This document shows, one piece after another, positions 8,836 to 16,581 of a stretch of 64,000 nt of DNA. Source of the DNA: an uncultured bacterium. GTDB taxonomy: Bacteria; Planctomycetota; UBA1135; GCA-002686595. The stretch spans positions 1-64,000 of the forward strand of contig CALCXM010000183.1 of the NCBI GenBank assembly GCA_937905825.1, in the 5' to 3' direction. The position numbers and the translations under genes are program-made. Each line of letters opens with the position of its first letter. Positions within the stretch are counted from its first letter, which is position 1. The notes under the pieces were generated by a model. It saw only the letters and a program-made list of their open reading frames with translations, was not told where the DNA came from and ran no database searches.

Positions 8836-10320
8836 ATGGACAACCGGAAAAAATACTACCGCGGAAGCACCGACGGCAAAGCCCCCTTCCCGCGCGACCC
8901 CTTGGCGGGCGCGAAGGACTACTACGATCTGATCGTAATCGGTGCAGGCTTGGCCGGCATGACCGCCGCCAACGTCCTGGCGCGCGCCGGCTTCTCGGTG
9001 CTCTTGACCGAACAGCACTACAACTACGGCGGCATGGCCACCTGGTTCAAGCGCCCCGGCGGTCACATCTTCGACGTCTCCTTGCACGGCTTTCCGGTCG
9101 GCATGAAAAAGACTTGCCGCAAGTACTGGTCCAAGGAGCTCGCCGATCGCGTGATCCCCCTGGACAGCGTCAAGTTCAAGAATCCACAGTTCGACATCGA
9201 GACCTCCTTCGACGAGGTGGATTTCACCCGTCACCTGGTGGAGACCTTCGGCTTGACGCGCAAGAACGTGGACGAGTTCTTCGCCCACGTGCGCGGCATG
9301 AACTTCTACGACGACTCGGGCGAGACCACCGGAGAGCTCTTCGAGCACCACTTCCCCGGCCGCAACGATGTACACCGCTTGCTGATGGAGCCGATCTCCT
9401 ACGCCAACGGATCGAGCCTGGCGGATCCCGCCATCAGCTACGGCATCGTGTTTTCGAACTTCATGAGCAAGGGCGTCTACACCTACGTCGGCGGCACGGA
9501 TCACATGATCGGGCTGATGAAGAAGGAGCTCAAGCAGAGCGGCGTCGAGCTGCGCAACCGCGTTCAGGTCGAGAAGATCCTCGTCGATAGCGGTCGCGCC
9601 TACGGCATCGAAGCTCACGGTCACAAGATCGAGGCGGGCGCCGTGATCTCCAACGCCAACTTGAAGTCCACCATCCTCAACCTGGTGGGCCCCGACAAGT
9701 TCGATGCGGAGTACGTCAAGGAGGTGGAAGCCATCCGCCTGAACAACTCCAGCACCCAGGTCTACATGGGCATTCGCGACGGCGAAGAGGTCCCCTTCGA
9801 AACGGACCTGCTGTTCACCTCCACCCGCGAGCGCTTCGACTCCCCCGCCCTGTGCGACATGCACGGGGAGAGTCGAACATTCTCCTTCTACTACCCGAGC
9901 GGCCGGCCAGAAGCATCGAACAAGCGTTACACGATCGTCAGCTCGATGAACGCGCACTACGCGGATTGGGCGGACCTCACGGACGAGCAATACGAAACGG
10001 AAAAGGCCAAGCTCAACGAGGACACCCTGGTGGCCCTCGAAAACCTCGTGCCCGGCACGCGCGCCAAAATCGACCACGTCGAAGCCGCCACGCCGCGCAC
10101 ATTCAAGTTCTATACCCAGCACCAGTTGGGCTCTTCCTTCGGAACCAAATTCGAAGGCCTCGGATACTCCATGGACCTCTCCAAGCAAATTGAGGGTCTG
10201 TACCACGCGGGCAGCGTCGGCATCATCATGTCGGGCTGGCTCGGTGCCGCCAACTACGGTGTGATCACCGCCAACAAGGTGGACTCCTTCCTGCGCGACC
10301 TCGCGGAACTGAAAGCATGA
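8836..10320 (+). CDS. CrtI-like FAD-dependent oxidoreductase, second copy
   Basis: 494 residues, same superfamily as the preceding gene but clearly divergent. It has a 30-residue N-terminal extension rich in Lys, Asp and Tyr before the flavin motif [13 protein letters not shown], followed by [11 protein letters not shown], which parallels [11 protein letters not shown] in the first copy. The C-terminal flavin segment is [18 protein letters not shown]. The two genes probably arose by duplication and then specialised, perhaps for different steps or double-bond positions on the same chain. It lies 67 bp after the first copy and its stop overlaps the fabG start by four bases (ATGA). Reaction direction cannot be inferred. 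Confidence 0.85.
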   Translation: MDNRKKYYRGSTDGKAPFPRDPLAGAKDYYDLIVIGAGLAGMTAANVLARAGFSVLLTEQHYNYGGMATWFKRPGGHIFDVSLHGFPVGMKKTCRKYWSKELADRVIPLDSVKFKNPQFDIETSFDEVDFTRHLVETFGLTRKNVDEFFAHVRGMNFYDDSGETTGELFEHHFPGRNDVHRLLMEPISYANGSSLADPAISYGIVFSNFMSKGVYTYVGGTDHMIGLMKKELKQSGVELRNRVQVEKILVDSGRAYGIEAHGHKIEAGAVISNANLKSTILNLVGPDKFDAEYVKEVEAIRLNNSSTQVYMGIRDGEEVPFETDLLFTSTRERFDSPALCDMHGESRTFSFYYPSGRPEASNKRYTIVSSMNAHYADWADLTDEQYETEKAKLNEDTLVALENLVPGTRAKIDHVEAATPRTFKFYTQHQLGSSFGTKFEGLGYSMDLSKQIEGLYHAGSVGIIMSGWLGAANYGVITANKVDSFLRDLAELKA

Positions 10321-11057
10321 AATTCACAGATCAAAGCGTCGTCGTCACCGGCGGTACCCGCGGCCTGGGCCGCGCCATCGCCCTCTCCTTCCTGAATGAA
10401 GGTGCGACCGTGCACGCCACCTACCGCTCCAACCAAGAAGCCGCCGACTCCCTCAAGGATCAAGCCGGTGAGCACGCCGACCGCCTGCACTTGCACAGCT
10501 TCGACGTGGCGGACTACGACGCCGTCGAGACCTTCTGGAACGGTCTCGACGAACTCGCACCGGACGGCATTCAAGTGCTAGTCAACAACGCAGGCCTGCG
10601 TCGCGACAGCATCCTGGCCACCATGTCCGCCGAGAACTGGCGCATGGTCATGGACACCAACTTGGGCGGTTCCTTCAACATGAGCAAGTTCGCGGTGCAG
10701 AACATGGTTCGTCAACGTTACGGCCGCATCCTGTTCATCACCTCCCCCGCTGGCTCCCACGGCTTTGCCGGCCAAGGCAACTACGGCGCGTCGAAAGCTG
10801 GCCAAGTCGGCCTGATGCGCTCCCTCTGCAAAGAGGTCGCCAAGCGCAAGATCACGGTCAACTGCATTTCGCCGGGCTTCATCGACACGGAGCTGATCGA
10901 CGACCTGCCGGAGAACCTGAAGAAGGAGTACGCGGCGTCGGTTCCCATGAAGCGCTTCGGCACCCCCGAAGACATCGCCTACGCGGTGCAGTGCCTCGCT
11001 GCCAAGGAAGCCAGCTACATCACGGGCACGACCCTGGAGGTCACAGGTGGGCTCTGA
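10317..11057 (+). CDS. FabG-like 3-oxoacyl-ACP reductase
   Basis: 246-residue short-chain dehydrogenase that should reduce the 3-oxo group made by the FabF-like synthase, using NADPH. The cofactor motif TGGTRGLG, the NNAG motif (near residue 91) and the catalytic Ser143, Tyr156 and Lys160 (YGASK) are all present. The C-terminus ends [11 protein letters not shown], as in FabG proteins. The ATG overlaps the previous stop (ATGA) and its own 3' end overlaps the dehydratase gene by 11 bases. Confidence 0.92.
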   Translation: MKFTDQSVVVTGGTRGLGRAIALSFLNEGATVHATYRSNQEAADSLKDQAGEHADRLHLHSFDVADYDAVETFWNGLDELAPDGIQVLVNNAGLRRDSILATMSAENWRMVMDTNLGGSFNMSKFAVQNMVRQRYGRILFITSPAGSHGFAGQGNYGASKAGQVGLMRSLCKEVAKRKITVNCISPGFIDTELIDDLPENLKKEYAASVPMKRFGTPEDIAYAVQCLAAKEASYITGTTLEVTGGL

Positions 11058-11526
11058 TTCCCCAGCCGAAGCCCCGATCCTGATGGACCAGACAGCGATC
11101 GAAGCGCGCATTCCGCATAGGCCGCCCTTCTTGCTGGTGAGCCGTGTGCTCGAGGTCAGCGAGACCTCCATCGTCTCCGAGTGGGACTTGGATCCGGAAG
11201 CTGCGTTCTTCGCCGGCCACTACCCAGGCAACCCAATCGTGCCGGGAGTCCTGTTGAACGAGTTCGTGTTCCAAAGCGCGGCGCTCTTCATGAGCGAGCT
11301 GATGAAGGCGGACAAGACCATCCAAGGCATGCCGGTCCTGACGCGCATCGAAGACGCGCGCTTCAAGAACATCGTGCGACCGGGCGAAACCGTGCGTGCG
11401 GAACTGACCCTCACCGAAAAACTCGGCCCCGCGGTCTTCATGAAGGCCAAGGTCACCTGCGGCGGGAAGCTCGCCGTGCGCCTTTCCTTTACGGTTGCTA
11501 TCGCCGCCACGGACCCGAGCAAATGA
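11047..11526 (+). CDS. FabZ-like 3-hydroxyacyl-ACP dehydratase
   Basis: 159-residue hotdog-fold protein. The catalytic pair is His58 ([12 protein letters not shown]) and Glu72 (LLNEF), 14 residues apart as in E. coli FabZ (His54, Glu68). [13 protein letters not shown] near residue 23 matches the family N-terminus. It would dehydrate the 3-hydroxyacyl intermediate to the enoyl form. GTG 11047 is supported by GGAGG at 11036-11040; ATG 11083 would remove 12 non-conserved residues and cannot be excluded. Its stop overlaps the next start as ATGA. Confidence 0.9.
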   Translation: MGSDSPAEAPILMDQTAIEARIPHRPPFLLVSRVLEVSETSIVSEWDLDPEAAFFAGHYPGNPIVPGVLLNEFVFQSAALFMSELMKADKTIQGMPVLTRIEDARFKNIVRPGETVRAELTLTEKLGPAVFMKAKVTCGGKLAVRLSFTVAIAATDPSK

Positions 11527-12347
11527 GCTGGCTAGATCTCGAGAACAAGACTTTCCTCGTCACCGGCGTCGCCAACAAGAAGAGCGTCGCTTGGAAAATC
11601 GCAAAGCAACTGGAGGACGAAGGGGCCACGGTCATCTTCTCCGTGCGCAGTGAGGCTCGTCGCGAGCAGACCGCCAAGCTGCTCAAGGACCGCGAAGTCT
11701 ACGTTTGCGACGTGGAGTCTGAAGAAGAGATCCAGGCCATGGCCGCCAACATCGCGGAGCGCCACGATTGCCTGCACGGCTTCGTGCACTCGATCGCCTT
11801 CGCAAACTACAGCGAAGGCATCAAGAAGTTCCACGAAACCCCCAAGATGGACTTCTTGCAGGCCGTGGACATTTCCTGCTACTCCCTGATGCGCATCTCA
11901 AACGCCCTCAAGGACTTGTTTGCGCCGGACGCCTCGGTCATCACCATCTCGATTTCCAGCACCACCATGGCCGCGGAAAACTACGGCTACATGGCGCCCA
12001 TCAAGGCTGCCCTAGATTCTGCCGTGGTGTTCCTGGCCAAGAGTTTCAGCGAGTTCAGCAACGTGCGCTTCAATGCGGTGCGCGCGGGTCTGCTCAAGAC
12101 GTCTGCATCCGCCGGCATTCCTGGCTACTTGGAAAGCTACATCTACGCGGAGGGCGCCACCCTGCGCGGCCAGGGCCTCGCCACGGACGAAGTGGCCAGC
12201 ACGTCCATGTTCCTGCTCAGCCCGCGCTCCAGCGGGATCAACGCCCAAGGCATCGTGGTCGACGCGGGCATGGGTGTGAACTACTTCGACAAGCAGTTGG
12301 TAGAACGGGCCACGCGGCTCACGGCGGACGAAGGCCAAGTCTCGTGA
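11523..12347 (+). CDS. FabI-like enoyl-ACP reductase, divergent active site
   Basis: 274-residue SDR-family protein with the atypical FabI nucleotide motif ([16 protein letters not shown]) and the Tyr154-x6-Lys161 pair (YGYMAPIK) of enoyl reductases. E. coli FabI has a second tyrosine, Tyr146, ten residues before the catalytic Tyr156; here the aligned position is Ile within [13 protein letters not shown]. The protein may therefore be an altered enoyl reductase or catalyse a related reduction. ATG 11523 overlaps the dehydratase stop. A full set of FabF, FabG, FabZ and FabI homologues in one operon means a saturated chain could be built independently of housekeeping FAS. Confidence 0.85.
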   Translation: MSWLDLENKTFLVTGVANKKSVAWKIAKQLEDEGATVIFSVRSEARREQTAKLLKDREVYVCDVESEEEIQAMAANIAERHDCLHGFVHSIAFANYSEGIKKFHETPKMDFLQAVDISCYSLMRISNALKDLFAPDASVITISISSTTMAAENYGYMAPIKAALDSAVVFLAKSFSEFSNVRFNAVRAGLLKTSASAGIPGYLESYIYAEGATLRGQGLATDEVASTSMFLLSPRSSGINAQGIVVDAGMGVNYFDKQLVERATRLTADEGQVS

Positions 12348-12973
12348 TTCAGCCGTATCTCTGTCCGGTGATGCGCCAAGCTCCGGGTCAGGATGCGGAT
12401 CTGCCTGCACCCCTGCGGGTCAAGAACCAGCGTCAAGCGGCTCGCGAAGCTTGCCGCGGCAGTGCCCGGCGCCTGGGCCTGCAGCTCACTGAATTTCGCC
12501 AGGACGAACGCGGAACCCCTGTGCCAGTGGACGGCTGGTACTGGTCCATGAGCCACACCCGTGGGGTGGTTTGCGGCGTGGTCTATCCCGCCCCCATCGG
12601 TATCGAGGTGGAACGCGTGCGCAAGCGCCGCCAAGAAGTCGTGCGATTGGCCGCTACCCGCGAGGAGTACGACCTGCTCGGTGGGTTTAGCTGGCACAAC
12701 TTTACGCGCGTGTGGTCCGCCAAGGAGTCCGTGCTCAAGAAGGCAGGCTATGGATTGCAGGACTTGGCCGACTGCCGGCTGGTGGCCGCTCCTAACTCGC
12801 GGTCCATCATCTTGCACCACCGCGACCGCCAGCATTTCGTTCATCAGAGCTTCCACCACGATCACTTCGTTTCGATGAGCGCGGACGTGGCCGACGACGC
12901 CGAGATCAGCTGGCAGTGGTGGAAGAACGACCCCAACATCCGATCCGAACCCACCTGGGAGGATTTTCAGTAG
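12344..12973 (+). CDS. 4'-phosphopantetheinyl transferase (Sfp/AcpT type)
   Basis: 209 residues. The family motifs are all recognisable: SMSHTRG near residue 66, the metal-binding GIEVERV (usual form GIDxE, here Glu-Val-Glu), and [12 protein letters not shown] (usual WSxKEAxxK). It would transfer phosphopantetheine from CoA onto the Ser of the ACP at 7063-7335. The start is GTG 12344, overlapping the FabI-like stop as GTGA. The stop overlaps the oleB start (TAGTG). This chain of overlaps physically ties the FAS genes to the ole genes. Confidence 0.88.
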   Translation: MIQPYLCPVMRQAPGQDADLPAPLRVKNQRQAAREACRGSARRLGLQLTEFRQDERGTPVPVDGWYWSMSHTRGVVCGVVYPAPIGIEVERVRKRRQEVVRLAATREEYDLLGGFSWHNFTRVWSAKESVLKKAGYGLQDLADCRLVAAPNSRSIILHHRDRQHFVHQSFHHDHFVSMSADVADDAEISWQWWKNDPNIRSEPTWEDFQ

Positions 12974-13887
12974 TGCGAACGATCGAGTCCCGAGCCGCTC
13001 AAGCACAGCAGCAGTGCTTGTCCTTCCGCGAAGAGTATCCATTCACGCACAACTTCCTCGAAACGCCCGCGGGAGCCCTCCACTACGTGGATGAGGGACC
13101 CCGTGATGCGTCGCCGATCTTGTGTGTGCACGGCAACCCGACCTGGTCCTTCTACTACCGGCGCTTGATTCAGGCTTGCAGCCACAACCAACGGGTCATC
13201 GCCCCCGATCACTTGGGCTGCGGACTTTCGGACAAGCCACAGGATTGGAGCTACCGGCTAGAGGATCACATTGCGAACTTGGAGCGCTTGGTGCTCGAGT
13301 TGGACTTGCGCGACATCACCCTCGTGGTTCACGATTGGGGTGGAGCAATCGGCTGCGGTCTCGCCGTACGCCATCCGGAGCGCATCGCCCGGGTGCTCGT
13401 GATGAACACCGCCGCCTTCCCAGGTGGACGCATTCCAAGCCGTATCCGAGTTTGTCGGACGCCTTTCTTGGGTGCCCTCGCCGTACGCGGCTTCAATGGT
13501 TTTGCCCGGGCAGCGGTCGAGATGGCCGTAGAGAACGCCGGGGTCATGACGCCGGAGGTGCGCAAGGGCTACCTGGCCCCTTACGATTCCTGGAACAATC
13601 GCATCGCTGTGCAGCGCTTCGTAGAAGACATTCCACTCAGCCCGGAGCATCCGAGTTACGCCACCCTGCAAGCCATCGATTCCGATCTGCGACTCTTGCG
13701 TGAGAAGCCAATCGCCATCGTTTGGGGCGAGCAGGATTGGTGCTTCACGCCAGCCTTTCGCAAGCAGTGGGAACGGCGCTTCCCCCTCGCCAAACAACTC
13801 ACCATCGACGAGGCTGGCCACTACGTGCTCGAAGAAGCTCACGAACGGATCTTGCCCTGGTTCCAAGCGTGGCAGAAGGAATCCTGA
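12973..13887 (+). CDS. oleB: OleB, alpha/beta hydrolase acting on beta-lactone
   Basis: 304-residue alpha/beta hydrolase related to haloalkane dehalogenases. It shows HGNPTWSF (oxyanion region), the nucleophile Asp121 in HDWGG, Asp255 (GEQDW) as candidate acid, and His283 (DEAGHY). In the ole pathway OleB is a beta-lactone decarboxylase that gives the cis-alkene. The call depends on both the Asp nucleophile and the direct linkage to oleC and oleD; alone it would be annotated as a haloalkane dehalogenase. The start GTG 12973 shares one base with the PPTase stop. It is separate from OleC, unlike the OleBC fusions of some actinobacteria. Confidence 0.85.
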   Translation: MRTIESRAAQAQQQCLSFREEYPFTHNFLETPAGALHYVDEGPRDASPILCVHGNPTWSFYYRRLIQACSHNQRVIAPDHLGCGLSDKPQDWSYRLEDHIANLERLVLELDLRDITLVVHDWGGAIGCGLAVRHPERIARVLVMNTAAFPGGRIPSRIRVCRTPFLGALAVRGFNGFARAAVEMAVENAGVMTPEVRKGYLAPYDSWNNRIAVQRFVEDIPLSPEHPSYATLQAIDSDLRLLREKPIAIVWGEQDWCFTPAFRKQWERRFPLAKQLTIDEAGHYVLEEAHERILPWFQAWQKES

Positions 13888-13892
13888 AGCAG

Positions 13893-15560
13893 ATGAACCC
13901 GGCGCTGATCCCAGGCCGAGTCAACATTGCTCAACTCTTGCCCGCCTACGCGGCGCGCCGGCCGGAGCGTGCGGCGGTGCAGGTCGCGAAGGGCCTGGGC
14001 GCGAACTTCCACCTGCGAGGTTTGTGTTACGCGGAGTTGGAATCCCAATCCAACAGCATCGCAAGGGGACTGCGCGAACGGGGCATGCAGGTGGGTGACC
14101 GGGTCTGCCTTTTTGTGCGCCCGGGCATTCACTTGATCGCGATCACCTTTGGCTTGATGAAAGCGGGGGCGGTTCCCGTCTTGATCGATCCGGGCATGGG
14201 GCGCAAGAATCTCCTGTCTTGCGTCGAGCGCATGCAACCCCGAGGCTTCATCGGCATTCCCCTGGCCCATGCCCTGCGCAAGGTCTTCGGCAAACCCTTC
14301 CGCACGGTGGAGTGGAGCGTCACGGTCGGCCAGCGCTGGCTTGGGGGCGACACCACCTTGAGCTCTCTGCTCTCCAGTTCCGATGACAGCGCATTCCTGG
14401 AAGACACGGCCGCCGACCAAGAAGCGGCGGTGCTCTTCACCTCCGGCAGCACCGGCCCTGCCAAGGGCGTGACCTACAGCCACGGAAACTTCTGGGCGCA
14501 GGTCATGGCCCTCAAGCAGCTCTACAAGTTTGAAGATGGGGAAGTCGACGCCGCGTGCTTCCCGCTCTTTGCGCTCTTCAGTCCGGGGCTCGAGCTCACC
14601 TGTGTCTTCCCCGAAATGGATCCTTCAATACCTGCCCAATGCGATCCCGCGCGCGTGGTGGAAGGCATCCTGAAATCCAAGGCCACCAGCACCTTTGGCT
14701 CCCCCGCCATCTGGCGCCGGATCGTGCCTTGGTGCTTGAAGAACAAGATCACCCTGCCCAACCTGCGCCGGGTGCTGATCGCTGGTGCGCCTGTACCTCC
14801 CAGTTTGATCGAAGGCTTCCATCGCATCCTGAGTCCCGAAGCGGATGTTCACACGCCCTATGGAGCCACGGAGTCCTTGCCGGTCTCCAGCATTTCCGGA
14901 CGTGAAATCCTCGCGCAGGCTCGCGCCCATCAGAACCGCGCCGTGGGAACTTGCATAGGCCTTGGCGCTCCGGGAGTTGAGCTTGAAGTCATCCAGATCA
15001 CCGAGGACCCAATCGCGACGTGGTCGGATGACTTGCGCGTCCCGGAAGGAAGCATCGGAGAACTGTGCGTGAAAGGTCCGGCGGTGACCCGCGAGTACAA
15101 GTTCCAGGAGCAAGCCACGGCCCTTGCCAAGATCCAAGCGGAAGACGGCTTCTACCATCGCATCGGCGACCTGGTGCGCCGGGACGCGAGCGGGCACCTG
15201 TGGTTCCAGGGTCGCAAGAGTCACCGCTTGCAAACGGCCGACGGCCTGCTCACCCCTGTTCCCACCGAGATCCTCTACAACTCTGCAGCCAAGGTTCATC
15301 GCACGGCCTTGGTCGGTGTGGGGCGTTCTGGAGAGGAAAGGCCGGTGCTCGTCATCGAGTGCGAACCTGGGTGCACTCCAAAATCCAAGGCAGCCAAGGA
15401 GCAGTTCATCGTGCGCTTGAAGCAACACGTAGCCGATGCCGAGGGAGCCGCGAAGATCCACGCGTACCTCTTCCATCCGGGATTCCCCGTGGATGTGCGC
15501 CACAACGCCAAGATCCACCGGGACCAGCTCAAGGCCTGGGCGGAAGCGCAACTGGGATGA
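13893..15560 (+). CDS. oleC: OleC, beta-lactone synthetase (AMP-forming)
   Basis: 555-residue member of the acyl-CoA synthetase (ANL) superfamily. The adenylate motif LFTSGSTGPAKGVTYSH (about residue 180) and YGATESLP (about residue 325) are present. OleC converts 2-alkyl-3-hydroxy acids to beta-lactones using ATP. The acceptor is not a thiol, so no CoA chemistry is implied. ATG 13893 lies 5 bp after the oleB stop with AGAAGGA upstream; the C-terminal end (HNAKIHRDQLKAWAE) matches OleC/ligase C-termini. The stop overlaps the oleD start as ATGA. Function is taken from family and gene order. Confidence 0.87.
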   Translation: MNPALIPGRVNIAQLLPAYAARRPERAAVQVAKGLGANFHLRGLCYAELESQSNSIARGLRERGMQVGDRVCLFVRPGIHLIAITFGLMKAGAVPVLIDPGMGRKNLLSCVERMQPRGFIGIPLAHALRKVFGKPFRTVEWSVTVGQRWLGGDTTLSSLLSSSDDSAFLEDTAADQEAAVLFTSGSTGPAKGVTYSHGNFWAQVMALKQLYKFEDGEVDAACFPLFALFSPGLELTCVFPEMDPSIPAQCDPARVVEGILKSKATSTFGSPAIWRRIVPWCLKNKITLPNLRRVLIAGAPVPPSLIEGFHRILSPEADVHTPYGATESLPVSSISGREILAQARAHQNRAVGTCIGLGAPGVELEVIQITEDPIATWSDDLRVPEGSIGELCVKGPAVTREYKFQEQATALAKIQAEDGFYHRIGDLVRRDASGHLWFQGRKSHRLQTADGLLTPVPTEILYNSAAKVHRTALVGVGRSGEERPVLVIECEPGCTPKSKAAKEQFIVRLKQHVADAEGAAKIHAYLFHPGFPVDVRHNAKIHRDQLKAWAEAQLG

Positions 15561-16564
15561 AGGCACTCGTCACCGGCGGTGGAGGTTTCTTGGGAACGGC
15601 ACTCTGTCGCCAGTTGCGCGAGGCGGGACACGAAGTCCACTCGTATTCCCGGGGCAAGTACCCGCACTTGGAGGAGCTGGGAGTCACCAGTCATGTGGGC
15701 GATCTGTTGGCCGAAGGGCGCCTACTCAAGGCCGCTACTGGTTGCGACACGATCTTTCACGTAGCCGCCAAGGCCGGGATTTGGGGAAGCCGCGAGTCCT
15801 TCCGGGACGCCAACCTCGTTGGAACCCAGAACGTCGTGCACGTCTGCCGGAAGCTCGGGGTCGAACGGCTGATCCACACCAGTTCACCTTCCGTTTGCTT
15901 TGACGGCACGGATCACATCGACGCGGACAACAGCCTGCCCTACGCGAAGACGTTTCTCGCGCCTTACCCCGCAACGAAAGCGGATGCAGAGCGTTTGGCC
16001 CTCTCGCAGAACAGCGCGCAGATGGCCGTGTGCGCCTTGCGGCCGCACCTCATCTTTGGTCCCGGGGATCCGCACTTGATTCCACGTTTGGTGGAGGCGG
16101 CGCAGGCTGGCCGTTTAGCTCGGGTCGGTGACGGGAAGAACGTCGTGACCCTGTGCTATGTGGAGAACGCCGCCCGTGCTCACGTGCTCGCTGCAGAGTC
16201 CCTCACTCCAGTCGCTCCCCACGCTGGCAAGGCCTACTTCATCGGGCAAGAGCAGCCGGTACGCCTTTGGGATTGGGTGGAGCAACTGCTACGGGACGTG
16301 GGCGCTCCGCCCTTGAAGAAGCACTTCACTCAGAAGACCGCTTATCGTATAGGCGCGCTTTGTGAGGCTCTTTGGACGGTGCTGCCCCTACGTGGCGACC
16401 CGCCCATGACGCGCTTCGTGGCGACCCAACTGGCCACCTCCCATTCCTACTCCATGGAACCCGCGCGGCTGGACTTCGGCTACAAGGAGCTCGTCTGCTT
16501 GGAAGAGGCGACGGCCAACACCGTCAGCTGGATGTCGAATCGCACTCGGTCCCAACCCGTCTGA
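15557..16564 (+). CDS. oleD: OleD, 2-alkyl-3-ketoacid reductase
   Basis: 335-residue extended short-chain dehydrogenase (3-beta-hydroxysteroid dehydrogenase/epimerase branch). N-terminal TGGGGFLG binds the nucleotide, and Tyr137-PAT-Lys141 is the catalytic pair, with SSPSVCF upstream supplying the Ser/Thr. OleD reduces the keto acid made by OleA to the hydroxy acid used by OleC. It is the last gene of the ole set; 17 bp separate it from the TPR membrane protein. Confidence 0.87.
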   Translation: MKALVTGGGGFLGTALCRQLREAGHEVHSYSRGKYPHLEELGVTSHVGDLLAEGRLLKAATGCDTIFHVAAKAGIWGSRESFRDANLVGTQNVVHVCRKLGVERLIHTSSPSVCFDGTDHIDADNSLPYAKTFLAPYPATKADAERLALSQNSAQMAVCALRPHLIFGPGDPHLIPRLVEAAQAGRLARVGDGKNVVTLCYVENAARAHVLAAESLTPVAPHAGKAYFIGQEQPVRLWDWVEQLLRDVGAPPLKKHFTQKTAYRIGALCEALWTVLPLRGDPPMTRFVATQLATSHSYSMEPARLDFGYKELVCLEEATANTVSWMSNRTRSQPV

Positions 16565-16581
16565 TCGCCTACAATTCGGCC

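Noticed and set aside
7308-10206. Long minus-strand open frames opposite the two CrtI-like genes.
   Set aside because: The plus-strand proteins have clear FAD motifs; the opposite frames have none and only reflect codon bias.
7368-10320. Carotenoid biosynthesis cluster.
   Set aside because: No phytoene synthase, cyclase or geranylgeranyl diphosphate synthase is present; all neighbours are fatty-acid or ole genes.
5804-12973. Aryl polyene cluster.
   Set aside because: No ammonia lyase, chain-length factor pair or acyltransferase typical of aryl polyenes, and an enoyl reductase homologue is present.
12973-13887. Haloalkane dehalogenase.
   Set aside because: The fold and Asp nucleophile fit, but direct coupling to oleC and oleD makes OleB more likely.
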